From JAWOGN01 sp046496815 (GTDB taxonomy: Bacteria; Desulfobacterota; DSM-4660; Desulfatiglandales; Desulfatiglandaceae), in NCBI GenBank assembly GCA_046496815.1, contig JAWOGN010000288.1, positions 1-41,280 of the forward strand: a stretch of DNA of 41,280 nt. Direction: 5' to 3'. The notes under the pieces were generated by a model. It saw only the letters and a list, made by a program, of their open reading frames with translations. It made no database searches and was not told the DNA's origin. The translations under genes and the position numbers were made by a program. Positions 8,618-16,614 of the stretch are shown piece after piece (position 1 is the first letter of the stretch; every line of letters starts with the position of its first letter).

Positions 8618-9202
8618 CTATTTTTTAGTTTTCTGGGGTGGTGGTTTTTCCTTATACGAATAGGTCTTGCACTTTAGAATGAAGTCCGTCACGTTCAGTT
8701 TGTATTGCGGCAGAGGTTTCAATTTCGTAGATTCAAGATCTACCGAAACCACGTGTTCCGCTTTTTCCAGTTCTGTCATAAAAAGTGCAACGGTATCATT
8801 GTCCATTGCCGTACCTGCTAAGGTCAAAATTCCCTTTGATTCCGTGAGCGAGGACAGCCAGAGCTTTTCCTTCGGCACCGCCATGGCCAGTTCATCCAGC
8901 AAAAGAACCGGTCCCGTCTTCTTTTTCTCCAGGTCTTTAATGACATCGAGTTTGGTCGTGATCTCGGCAATCTTCCTTTTTATCTCTGTGATTCTTTTCG
9001 TCGTCTCGGCGTATGCCGCCAATTCTCTCTTCTTGGAATCTCTTTCCACTTCTAAAGCAGATATTTTCCGGTTCAAGTCGAGAAAGACATATCCCATTAA
9101 TAAGGCAAGGCAGACAACCGACAGCGCATAGATACTGATCTGCTTCCTTATGTTTTCTTTCTTCCTAGCGGCCCGAAAGGGTAGTAAATTGATTCGTATC
9201 AT
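8618..9202 (-). CDS. pilN: Type IV pilus alignment-complex protein PilN
   Basis: The 194-residue product starts with the MIRINLLPF motif diagnostic of PilN, the short cytoplasmic peptide that binds the groove of PilM. A membrane helix follows (about 22-42), then a coiled coil and a periplasmic ferredoxin-like domain. Its ATG overlaps the pilM stop codon in an ATGA arrangement, so the two proteins are translationally coupled. It forms the inner-membrane platform with PilO. Confidence 0.92.
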   Translation of the reverse strand: MIRINLLPFRAARKKENIRKQISIYALSVVCLALLMGYVFLDLNRKISALEVERDSKKRELAAYAETTKRITEIKRKIAEITTKLDVIKDLEKKKTGPVLLLDELAMAVPKEKLWLSSLTESKGILTLAGTAMDNDTVALFMTELEKAEHVVSVDLESTKLKPLPQYKLNVTDFILKCKTYSYKEKPPPQKTKK

Positions 9203-10287
9203 TTGTCACCGATACTTCTTAGAGCCAGACCCACAGCGACCGCCGCCTGCGGTGCCATTACCTTTAAATACTGAGGGTCAAAGCGTTTTTCATCTATGAT
9301 AAGGTTCGCAAAAGGGTTGAGTTCTGCGACCGGGATACCTGTTTGCGATTGCAAGTACTTCTGAAAACCGGGGATTCTGCAGGAACCTCCGCTGACCAGT
9401 ATTTTTTCGATGTTTTCATCAGGATACGTACTGGCCACAAAATCGAGGGCCCGTTTTATTTCCTGAACCCACTCCGCAATAACTGAAGTAAATATTTCCT
9501 CCAGTTTCCCTTTTTCTTTGTCTACGTCGACGCCGCCCAGCTTTATTTTTTCGGCCTCCTCGAAATTCACCTTTAGACTGGACATGATGCCCTCAGAGAT
9601 CTGACTGCCGCCATAAGAGGAATCCCTGGTAAATAATGACACGCCATCTTTGATGGCGTTTATCCCGAGCTCCTCCGCCCCCACGTTGACGAGGGCATAG
9701 CATCCATCAGGCACCTCCGTGCTAATTTCAAAGGCATTTTGCAGAGCAAAGGCGTCCACATCCAATACCCCCGGATTCAGGCCCGCAAATTGGAGTAAAT
9801 TGTCATAATCCTCGATGATATCCTTTTTCGCCGCCACCAGCATGACTTCCATCTGGTCTGTCTGTTCCGGTCGACTGCCTTGACCGGCATTTGACGATCC
9901 GTTCCCGGAACTTAGGATATCAAAATCCAGGTTTACCTCGCTGATATCGAAAGGGATGTATTGTTCAGCCTCTTCTTGAATCGTCGCTTCAATCTCCGAT
10001 TCCTGCTTGTTTGGCAATGCAATCTTTTTTACAATTACCGAGTATCCGGATATGGAGGTGGCTACGTTCTTGTTTTTTACTTTCAAATTTTTAAAAAGAC
10101 TGGTTACTGCAGAGGCCACGATCTCCATTTCTTTGATTGAACCTTCAATAATTGCATCCGGGGGCAGTCCGATTCCCCCGAAGTTCTTTAGCACCCTTCC
10201 TTGTTTGCTGTGATCAATCTCAGCCAATTTGATGGAATGGCTGCCGATATCGAGTCCAACCAATTGATGTTTTTTAGGAATTGACAT
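9199..10287 (-). CDS. pilM: Type IV pilus actin-like ATPase PilM
   Basis: PilM is a cytoplasmic FtsA/actin-like protein that binds the PilN N-terminus and connects the alignment complex to the pilus motor. The 362-residue product has the actin-fold phosphate motif LDIGSHSIK at its start, a middle segment with QEEAEQYIPFD typical of PilM, and the C-terminal adenosine motif VSGGSCRIPGF. I chose the ATG at 10287 because the family begins here; the frame is open upstream into the XRE gene. The AGAGGTG ribosome site overlaps the stop codon of the XRE gene and lies about 14 bases from the ATG, which suggests coupling to that gene. Confidence 0.92.
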   Translation of the reverse strand: MSIPKKHQLVGLDIGSHSIKLAEIDHSKQGRVLKNFGGIGLPPDAIIEGSIKEMEIVASAVTSLFKNLKVKNKNVATSISGYSVIVKKIALPNKQESEIEATIQEEAEQYIPFDISEVNLDFDILSSGNGSSNAGQGSRPEQTDQMEVMLVAAKKDIIEDYDNLLQFAGLNPGVLDVDAFALQNAFEISTEVPDGCYALVNVGAEELGINAIKDGVSLFTRDSSYGGSQISEGIMSSLKVNFEEAEKIKLGGVDVDKEKGKLEEIFTSVIAEWVQEIKRALDFVASTYPDENIEKILVSGGSCRIPGFQKYLQSQTGIPVAELNPFANLIIDEKRFDPQYLKVMAPQAAVAVGLALRSIGDK

Positions 10288-10300
10288 GTTTGAAGTTTTT

Positions 10301-10534
10301 TCACCTCTCTGGGAAAATTTTTTCCTTGTCCGCAAGATCGTACCCAAGTGCCAAAATAATCTTTCGCTTGGTCTCCATGCGACAATCTTTTCCCCTTTCG
10401 ACACGATCGATTGTCAATGGGGAAACGCCTGCTTTTCTGGCAAGCTCCGCCTTACTCATGAGCAGCCCCTCTCTGATCTCTTTTACGGCATTTCCATCCA
10501 ATTTTGCCTCCAGGTCTTCATTCCTAAATAACAT
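10301..10534 (-). CDS. XRE-family helix-turn-helix regulator at the head of the pil operon
   Basis: This 77-residue protein is almost entirely one HTH_3 (Cro/CI-type) domain, with KAELARKAGVSPLTIDRVERG forming the helix-turn-helix at about residues 28-48 and a short basic tail. It is the first gene of the pilMNOPQ transcript, 13 bases before pilM, and lies downstream of a c-di-GMP riboswitch. It probably tunes the operon or other motility genes. The start is not certain: the ATG at 10534 gives a complete domain but has no ribosome site, whereas the ATG at 10459 has a strong AGAGGGG site but would cut off the first helix. A TTGACA (10560-10565) just upstream might belong to a second, internal promoter. 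Confidence 0.75.
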   Translation of the reverse strand: MLFRNEDLEAKLDGNAVKEIREGLLMSKAELARKAGVSPLTIDRVERGKDCRMETKRKIILALGYDLADKEKIFPER

Positions 10535-10725
10535 GAGGATATCAAAATCGGATCATATTTGTCAACTATTTTTTATAAATTAATTAAATTTTATATAATT
10601 AATATATATATAGCGGAAATCAAATTCGGTAAATACCATATATTGAACGCTTTTTTTGATTTCCCAGTCGACATCTCGGACGGTATGCCTCGCAAATTCA
10701 ATGTGGTTAAATCTCTCGCAGAACT

Positions 10726-10760
10726 TAAAAAAAATACCTTTGAGCTTACCCGCCCAAAGG
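10726..10760 (-). terminator. Intrinsic terminator after the riboswitch (expression platform)
   Basis: On the minus strand CTTTGGGC (10759-10752) pairs with GCTCAAAG (10745-10738), one G-T pair included, around a 6-base loop. Three bases later comes a run of eight T (10734-10727). It directly follows the GEMM-I aptamer and precedes the XRE-pil genes by about 190 bases, as expected for transcription control. Confidence 0.75.
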
Positions 10761-10767
10761 CATGCGT

Positions 10768-10858
10768 ACAACCAACCGTCGGTAACCCGGCGATCATGGC
10801 CTTCCGGCTGTAGACCCGTAGCTTTGCGTCACCACCTTTCGGCGGTTTTGCCCTTTCA
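10768..10858 (-). promoter_or_regulatory. GEMM-I (cyclic-di-GMP-I) riboswitch controlling the pil operon
   Basis: Read on the minus strand, the core elements of the GEMM-I aptamer occur in order: GGGCAAA, then a 6-bp hairpin ACCGCC-GAAA-GGTGGT with its GAAA tetraloop, then GACGCAAAGC, then the second (receptor) hairpin, and finally GGGTTACCG. From GGGC to GACGCAAAGC the spacing equals that of the Vibrio Vc2 riboswitch base for base. The base at the position equivalent to G20 of Vc2 is G, which predicts c-di-GMP rather than cGAMP preference. The intrinsic terminator follows at once. GEMM-I switches are known before pilus, motility and cytochrome genes. The direction of control (on or off) was not resolved. 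Confidence 0.88.
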
Positions 10859-10880
10859 TCATGGAACCAATTGTAGAGAA

Positions 10881-10909
10881 ATCATAGAATATTGCTATTT
10901 ACTTGTCAA
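10881..10909 (-). promoter_or_regulatory. Sigma-70 promoter of the riboswitch-pil operon
   Basis: On the minus strand TTGACA (10909-10904) and TATGAT (10886-10881) are spaced by exactly 17 bases. Transcription would begin near 10874, some 15-20 bases before the aptamer core. Confidence 0.8.
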
Positions 10910-11241
10910 GTATTTCTTATAAAAGAATTCCATTTAGCATAATTTGGGCACATATGGTAGAATCCTATGGATCAGGACCCTATCGGTTGACGTATATACA
11001 TTTTATTCCGCAGCCATCTCCTAAAAATTTCTTTCGATGTTTTTCGACATTCATTTTTTTTGTTTATTGCGTCGAACGCCTCCTTTCCTTGTCGGCTCAG
11101 AAACGGGTTTCGGCTTGGCACAGCTTCAGTTGCCACTTAAGCCGTATGGGTTACAGATCCCATTCTGTGAGTTTGTAAAATTTTCTTTACAAACTCCCTT
11201 TCCAGAGATAAAAGTCCGACAGGTAAATTCGGGAGATTCTT
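10910..11241. other. Intergenic region upstream of lepB
   Basis: AT-rich sequence between the divergent pil promoter and lepB. Apart from the long inverted repeat at 11169-11196 I see no convincing promoter, RNA or gene. Short open frames here lack ribosome sites and protein-like composition. Confidence 0.4.
11169..11196. promoter_or_regulatory. Perfect 11-bp inverted repeat upstream of lepB
   Basis: GAGTTTGTAAA and TTTACAAACTC are exact reverse complements around a 6-base centre. The element ends 45 bases before the lepB start. Neither side is followed by a T run, so it is not an intrinsic terminator. It could be an operator or a leader hairpin. Confidence 0.5.
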
Positions 11242-11859
11242 TTGGCATTTCAGGTTTCCAAAAATCGAATAAAAAGAAAAAGCGTCCTTCGTGAGTATGC
11301 GGAGGCGGCAGCTATTGCCATCATACTGGCGCTCTTCATCCGCACCTTTGTGGTTCAGGCGTTTAAGATCCCTTCGGGATCCATGGAGCCCACTTTACTT
11401 GTGGGTGATCACATTCTGGTCAATAAATTCATCTATGGGGTAAAGATCCCTTACATACGAAAAAATATAGTCCCTATCAGCAAGCCCCAACGGGATGACG
11501 TGATCGTTTTCATATATCCCCACGACCGGAGCAAGGACTATATCAAGCGAGTGATTGGGCTCCCTGGAGATCGCCTGGAAATTAACGATCAAAAAATCTA
11601 CATCAATGGCACGCTCTATGAAGACAGATACGGCGTCTATACGGAGCACGGCACAGATTCGTCTCACCAGGGGGTCAAAAGCCGATATCAACCCATTTTC
11701 GTGCCCGACAATCATTTGTTCGTCATGGGGGATAACCGCGATCATAGCTCTGATAGCAGAGTATGGGGTTTTGTACCCCTAAAATCGGTGAAGGGAAAAG
11801 CTTTCATCATTTACTGGTCTTGGCCACACTGGAAACGATTCCTTCAGGTCGTCAAGTAG
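11242..11859 (+). CDS. lepB: Type I signal peptidase
   Basis: This inner-membrane serine protease removes signal peptides from exported proteins. The 205-residue product has one N-terminal membrane helix (about 20-40). The catalytic Ser47 lies in PSGSMEPTLL, the general base Lys102 in YIKRVIGLPGD, and the C-terminal box E is MGDNRDHSSDSRVWG; together these are all the signature boxes of the S26 family. The start is a TTG at 11242, supported by a GGGAG site 7 bases upstream and by the basic stretch that should precede the helix. It is monocistronic, with a terminator downstream. Length is typical of the compact Gram-positive or delta-proteobacterial form. Confidence 0.93.
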   Translation: MAFQVSKNRIKRKSVLREYAEAAAIAIILALFIRTFVVQAFKIPSGSMEPTLLVGDHILVNKFIYGVKIPYIRKNIVPISKPQRDDVIVFIYPHDRSKDYIKRVIGLPGDRLEINDQKIYINGTLYEDRYGVYTEHGTDSSHQGVKSRYQPIFVPDNHLFVMGDNRDHSSDSRVWGFVPLKSVKGKAFIIYWSWPHWKRFLQVVK

Positions 11860-11891
11860 CCCGCTCGAAGGACCATTTTGACCGGCGCATC

Positions 11892-11924
11892 CCAAAAAGT
11901 CAGTTGAGTTGTCTTTTTGGTTTT
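11892..11924 (+). terminator. Probable terminator of lepB
   Basis: CCAAAAAG (11892-11899) pairs perfectly with CTTTTTGG (11913-11920) around a 13-base loop, followed by TTTT. The stem is AT-rich, so efficiency is uncertain. Confidence 0.5.
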
Positions 11925-12198
11925 GAGCCTTCAATAAAACATCAGGATGCATCGCTCCCCTGCCCGCGGATACTGATTTATAGAGCGTTTCCTGAATCTC
12001 TTCGCTCATGGCAAACTACGAGAAATCTCCACCTAAACCCTGCATGAAATCACGATTATTCTAACCTGCCCTTGGATTTTCTGAAACATCCTCGCATAAA
12101 TCCCTCTCCCGCAGGTTGTATCGTGTGCGTTTCATGTTTAATATAGGAATAATCATGGTTTCTATTTTATTTTTTGAGGATTTAAGGAGGTAAGTGAC
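11925..12198. other. Intergenic region between lepB and a small gene
   Basis: No RNA gene or convincing promoter is seen. The last 20 bases hold the strong ribosome site of the small gene at 12199. Its AT-rich upstream sequence around 12138-12170 may contain the promoter, but no consensus pair stands out. Confidence 0.3.
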
Positions 12199-12381
12199 AT
12201 GGTGGAGGAATTAAAAAATCATTCCATGGAAAAAGTCAAAAAACAGAAAAAGACGAAAAAGGAAGATCTTCCATTCTGCACTTCCGCACCCAGTGCCGAG
12301 CACGCCAGGGGAATGGAGTTTGAAGAACCCTGCGATGACGCCCGAACCGGTGACTACGCAGAGGAGAACTCGGAAAATTGA
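12199..12381 (+). CDS. Small hydrophilic protein of unknown function
   Basis: This 60-residue frame is supported mainly by a near-ideal AAGGAGGT ribosome site 9 bases before the ATG. The product is charged: the first third is Lys-rich, the last third acidic, with cysteines at about residues 27 and 45. There is no membrane segment and no family I recognise. It lies alone between lepB and the pyruvate:ferredoxin oxidoreductase gene on the same strand. The start signal argues for real translation; the function is unknown. Confidence 0.55.
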   Translation: MVEELKNHSMEKVKKQKKTKKEDLPFCTSAPSAEHARGMEFEEPCDDARTGDYAEENSEN

Positions 12382-12964
12382 GTTTTTTTGAGTCCTTTGT
12401 CTTGGCTGTTATTTAAAGATTTTCTTGTAAAGGCTTGTTGACGGCGGCTTCGCGGTCATGTTTTGTTCGGCAAGAAAAGGACTGCAGTGGCATTTTCGGA
12501 GTGATTGGCCGAAAGTCATCCATCTTTTATGAAGGGGGCTTCTTCTCTTAAAACGCGATCGCACGAAGGTCCTCAATACAGGTAATTCCTTTCCTTTCCC
12601 AACATACAGCTGCCCCGTTTACGGTTCGGAAAAAATCCTGACAGTCCAACTTTTTGGATTCAAGGTTGAAAATTTTTTTCTTGATCTAATCAAAAATATC
12701 AAATAATTAGATTGCTTGTACAGCCTGGATTTTCCTCGGCACATCGCTCCCGGAAATGTGCTTTTGATTATCCTGACCAAATTCATTGCTGTCGAGCTAT
12801 CCCAGCAGAAAGACACCTTCTTATCGTTTTGATGTATATCCCCTATTGTCAGGAGCCAAACATCTGCCGGAGTTGTTCCGGCATGCCAAAACTCAAAACC
12901 GACCCGCCCAGTTAGATATCGTGCTGGGGCCGATAAGCGTTACCATACGAAAGGAACATAAATT
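12382..12964. other. Long leader/intergenic region upstream of the pyruvate:ferredoxin oxidoreductase gene
   Basis: No gene is convincing here. A weak terminator-like hairpin lies at 12647-12680 (7-bp stem with one G-T pair, then seven T). Inverted repeats occur at 12684-12712 and at 12739-12761 (GCACAT and ATGTGC, 11 bases apart). A poor -35/-10 pair (TTGATC, 17 bases, TAATTA) overlaps the first repeat. Together they suggest a regulated promoter around 12680-12760. Confidence 0.35.
12684..12712. promoter_or_regulatory. Inverted repeat in the promoter region of the oxidoreductase gene
   Basis: ATCTAAT (12684-12690) and ATTAGAT (12706-12712) are perfect reverse complements with a 15-base AT-rich centre that itself contains TATC/GATA-like sequence. 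The left arm overlaps a shorter repeat, TTGAT-CTA-ATCAA. A regulator-binding site is plausible. Confidence 0.3.
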
Positions 12965-15900
12965 ATGACCGCAAAGACGAAAACAATTGAAGGAAATGAA
13001 GCCGCATCCCATGTGGCCTATGCAATGAGTGACGTTGCTGCAATCTATCCGATCACTCCCTCAAGCAATATGGGTGAATATGCGGACGAGTGGGCCGCCC
13101 ATGGCCGGAAGAATATCTTTGGGCAGGTCCTGAGGGTGGTTGAAATGCAATCGGAGGCCGGGGCTGCGGGGGCCGTGCATGGCGCCCTTTCCGCCGGCGC
13201 CCTGTCCACGACCTTTACGGCTTCTCAGGGCCTGCTGTTGATGATTCCCAACATGTACAAAATATCAGGGGAAATTATGCCTGCGGTTTTCCATGTGTCC
13301 GCCCGAGCGGTCGCCGCGCATGCCCTGTCCATTTTTGGGGATCATTCGGATATCAACGCCGTAAAGCAGACCGGATTTTCCCTTCTTGCGTCCGCGTCTG
13401 TCCAAGAGGTGATGGATCTGGCGCTCGTTGCCCATCTCGCTTCGATTCGAGCCAGCCTCCCGTTTGTCCACTTTTTTGATGGCTTCAGGACCTCTCAGGA
13501 GATCCAAAAGATCGAAATCATTGATTACGACGATATGGCAGCGCTCGTGGACTGGAAAGCCATCGATGACTTTAGAAATCGTGCGATGAATCCGGAACAC
13601 CCCCAGCTCAGGGGAACGGCTCAGAATCCGGATATCTTTTTCCAGAATCGTGAGGCAGCCAACCCATTCTACACGCGCATTCCACAAATCGTACAGGAAG
13701 AGATGGAGAAAGTCAGTGATCTGGTCGGTCGGAAATACAACCTCTTCGACTATGTTGGAGACCCCGAAGCTGACAGGATCATCGTGGCGATGGCTTCAGG
13801 TTGTGACGCCATTGAGGAAACAGTGAACTATATGAATTCATTGGGAGAGCCCGTAGGGCTTATCAAGGTTCGCCTCTATCTTCCTTTTTCTGCAGAACAT
13901 TTTTTAAGAGCTTTGCCCGCCAGTGTAAAACGTATCGCCGTCCTCGACAGGACCAAGGCGCCCGGCGCTTTAGGGGAACCGCTTTATCAAGATGTATGTA
14001 CTGTTTTCCAAGAACACGGGAAAGCCCCGCTCATTGTAGGAGGTCGATATGGGCTTGGCAGCAAGGATTTTACACCCACCCTGGTTAAGGCGACATTCGA
14101 TAATCTCCGCATCAGTACGCCGAAGAACCATTTCACCGTTGGAATTCTGGATGATGTCAGCCATACCTCCCTTGAAATAGATGAGGAAATTGACCCGACG
14201 CCTGAGGGAACCGTGAGATGCAAATTTTGGGGTCTGGGGGCGGATGGTACGGTTGGGGCAAACAAGAATGCCATCAAGATTATCGGCGAAAATACAGATA
14301 TGTTCGCCCAGGCCTATTTCGCCTACGATGCTAAAAAATCGGGGGGGATTACCATGTCACACCTTAGATTCTCCCCTCACAGAATACAATCCCCCTATCT
14401 GCTTACGACCTCAGACTTTATCGCATGCCATAATCCGGCATTTGTTGATCAATATGATATCTTGGAGGGAATCAGACAGGGGGGAGCGTTTCTCCTCAAT
14501 TCTCCGTGGACTCTGGAAGATATGCAGACCAACCTTCCCGATCCCATGAAGCGGACGATTGCCCAGAAGAAACTGAAATTTTACAATATTGATGCCGTCA
14601 AAATCGCAGCTGAACTGGGATTGGGTGCCCGCATCAATATGATCATGCAAGCCGCTTTCTTCCAAATTGCCAACGTTATTCCACCGGTGCAAGCCTTTGA
14701 CTATGTAAAAGACGCCATTAAGAAAACCTACGGAAAAAAAGGCGACAAAATTGTACAAATGAACATCGACGCCGTGGATAACGCCATTGGGGCGTTGAAA
14801 CAGATTGATGTACCACAGTCATGGGCAACGGCGGGTCAGGAGGCCTACATTGAGAAGGACGAGCCCGATTTCGTTAAAAATGTCATGCGGCCGATGCTTG
14901 CTCAACAAGGTGATAAGTTGCCGGTGAGCGCCTTCAGTCCGGACGGAATATTTCCTACAGCCACGACGAGATATGAAAAGCGGGGTGTCGCAATCAATGT
15001 GCCGGAATGGCTCCCTGAAAATTGCATCCAGTGCAATCAATGCTCTTTTGTTTGCCCGCATGCGGTCATACGACCGGTCCTGGCCGGCGAGGAAGATCTT
15101 CGAGACGCCCCGAAAGATTTTATTACCTTGGATGCGAAAGGCAAGGAATTGAAAGGGATGCGTTACCGGGTTCAGATCAGCCCCCTCGACTGTACGGGGT
15201 GCGGCAACTGCGCTCAGGTTTGCCCCGCCAAAGAAAAAGCGCTTGTGATGAAACCGCTCTCTACCCAAACGGCATCTCAGATCCCCAATCACAAATTCTC
15301 CTTAGGGTTGCCACCGCGGGATGATCTGATGTCGGTGACAACTGTGAAAGGAAGCCAGTTCCGCCAGCCTCTCTTTGAGTTCTCAGGGGCGTGTCCCGGC
15401 TGCGGCGAAACACCTTATATTAAGGTAATCTCCCAGCTCTTCGGTGATCGCATGCTGATCGCCAACGCGACCGGATGCTCCTCGATTTATGGGGGATCGG
15501 CGCCCAGCTGCCCCTATACGGTGAATCAAGATGGCCACGGGCCGGCATGGGCCAATTCTTTATTCGAGGACAATGCCGAATATGGGTTCGGTATGGAACT
15601 GGGGGTCACCCAAAGACGTGAAAAACTTGCTGACCTCATCTCAGAAGTGCTTGATCGCGGCGTCTCAAATGAACTTCAGCAGGCATTCAAGGGATGGCTT
15701 GAAAACATGAATGATGGGGAAAAATCCAAGCAACTCGGTCGCCGGATTGTAAATTTAATTGAGGCTGAGGTTGCGGACACGGGTGCGGAAGCAAACACGC
15801 TTCTCCGGGATATCCTCAACCGAAAGGATTATCTTACCAAGAAATCGATCTGGATATTCGGCGGAGATGGCTGGGCGTACGATATAGGTTATGGGGGCCT

Positions 15901-16489
15901 GGATCATGTCGTCGCCATGGGACGCGACGTTAACATACTTGTCTTGGACACGGAGGTTTATTCCAATACCGGTGGGCAGTCTTCTAAATCAACACCCATC
16001 GGCGCTGTCGCCAAGTTTGCAGCCGGTGGTAAACCGACCCGCAAGAAGGATCTTGGCATGATGGTCATCACCTATGGGTATGTTTACGTCGCTTCGGTCG
16101 CTATGGGAGCCAACAAGAACCAGCTAATCAAGACCCTCGTGGAAGCTGAGAGTTACCCGGGTCCTTCCCTCATTATCGCATATGCCCCCTGCATCAATCA
16201 TGGAATCAATATGGGGCGCAGTCAGGAACAAGAGAAGAAGGCCGTAGAAACCGGGTATTGGCCCCTCTACCGATATAACCCCACACTTAAAGCGGAGGGA
16301 AAAAATCCCTTTGTCCTTGACTCTAAGGATCCAAAAGGCGAATTCAAAGACTTCTTGATGGGTGAGGTGCGCTACTCAAGTCTGACAAGGACCTTCCCCG
16401 ACAACGCGAAAAAGCTTTTTGATCAAGCAGAAAAAAATATGTGGGAACGTTTCGAAGCCTATAAGCTCATGGCATCACAAGGGCAGTGA
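12965..16489 (+). CDS. por: Pyruvate:ferredoxin (flavodoxin) oxidoreductase
   Basis: This enzyme interconverts pyruvate plus CoA with acetyl-CoA, CO2 and reduced ferredoxin, linking the acetyl-CoA pool of the CODH/ACS pathway to central metabolism. The 1174-residue single chain has the usual domain order: the N-terminal pyruvate-binding domain with YPITPSSNMGE near residue 28, the transketolase-like domain, the gamma domain, and a two-cluster ferredoxin domain with CIQCNQCSFVCP near 686 and CTGCGNCAQVCP near 742. The TPP domain follows, with CPGCG near 809 and GDGWAYDIG near 965. The chain ends soon after this domain, so the extra C-terminal domain VII of Desulfovibrio africanus appears absent. 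The ATG has an AAAGGA site 9 bases upstream. A terminator follows, so it is probably a single-gene transcript. Confidence 0.96.
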   Translation: MTAKTKTIEGNEAASHVAYAMSDVAAIYPITPSSNMGEYADEWAAHGRKNIFGQVLRVVEMQSEAGAAGAVHGALSAGALSTTFTASQGLLLMIPNMYKISGEIMPAVFHVSARAVAAHALSIFGDHSDINAVKQTGFSLLASASVQEVMDLALVAHLASIRASLPFVHFFDGFRTSQEIQKIEIIDYDDMAALVDWKAIDDFRNRAMNPEHPQLRGTAQNPDIFFQNREAANPFYTRIPQIVQEEMEKVSDLVGRKYNLFDYVGDPEADRIIVAMASGCDAIEETVNYMNSLGEPVGLIKVRLYLPFSAEHFLRALPASVKRIAVLDRTKAPGALGEPLYQDVCTVFQEHGKAPLIVGGRYGLGSKDFTPTLVKATFDNLRISTPKNHFTVGILDDVSHTSLEIDEEIDPTPEGTVRCKFWGLGADGTVGANKNAIKIIGENTDMFAQAYFAYDAKKSGGITMSHLRFSPHRIQSPYLLTTSDFIACHNPAFVDQYDILEGIRQGGAFLLNSPWTLEDMQTNLPDPMKRTIAQKKLKFYNIDAVKIAAELGLGARINMIMQAAFFQIANVIPPVQAFDYVKDAIKKTYGKKGDKIVQMNIDAVDNAIGALKQIDVPQSWATAGQEAYIEKDEPDFVKNVMRPMLAQQGDKLPVSAFSPDGIFPTATTRYEKRGVAINVPEWLPENCIQCNQCSFVCPHAVIRPVLAGEEDLRDAPKDFITLDAKGKELKGMRYRVQISPLDCTGCGNCAQVCPAKEKALVMKPLSTQTASQIPNHKFSLGLPPRDDLMSVTTVKGSQFRQPLFEFSGACPGCGETPYIKVISQLFGDRMLIANATGCSSIYGGSAPSCPYTVNQDGHGPAWANSLFEDNAEYGFGMELGVTQRREKLADLISEVLDRGVSNELQQAFKGWLENMNDGEKSKQLGRRIVNLIEAEVADTGAEANTLLRDILNRKDYLTKKSIWIFGGDGWAYDIGYGGLDHVVAMGRDVNILVLDTEVYSNTGGQSSKSTPIGAVAKFAAGGKPTRKKDLGMMVITYGYVYVASVAMGANKNQLIKTLVEAESYPGPSLIIAYAPCINHGINMGRSQEQEKKAVETGYWPLYRYNPTLKAEGKNPFVLDSKDPKGEFKDFLMGEVRYSSLTRTFPDNAKKLFDQAEKNMWERFEAYKLMASQGQ

Positions 16490-16544
16490 GGAGGAGAATC
16501 CTATCCGCAAAGGCATGCTTTGTAGGGGCCATCATCGACAACCG

Positions 16545-16591
16545 CCGGCTCCTGGTCTAAATTCCAAGACATCCGGAGCCTTTTTGTTTTT
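16545..16591 (+). terminator. Terminator of the pyruvate:ferredoxin oxidoreductase gene
   Basis: GGCTCC (16547-16552) pairs with GGAGCC (16575-16580), with a further TCT/AGA pairing inside, followed by TTTTTGTTTTT. Confidence 0.75.
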
Positions 16592-16614
16592 GGAAACGTG
16601 AAACAGAAGCGGAA

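Noticed and set aside
10580..10797. Short minus-strand frames between the pil promoter and the XRE gene
   Set aside because: They overlap the riboswitch and terminator and have no ribosome sites.
11115..11134. Sigma-54-like element upstream of lepB (TTGGCAC and TTGCC)
   Set aside because: The two half-sites are 8 bases apart instead of 5, which places the GG and GC out of register.
11779..12009. 76-codon minus-strand frame overlapping the end of lepB
   Set aside because: Composition looks somewhat protein-like, but there is no ribosome site, it overlaps lepB by about 80 bases and it runs through the lepB terminator hairpin.
12647..12680. Terminator-like hairpin in the region before the pyruvate:ferredoxin oxidoreductase gene
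   Set aside because: Weak 7-bp stem with a G-T pair, 260 bases after the nearest upstream gene; mentioned in the region note but not called as a feature.
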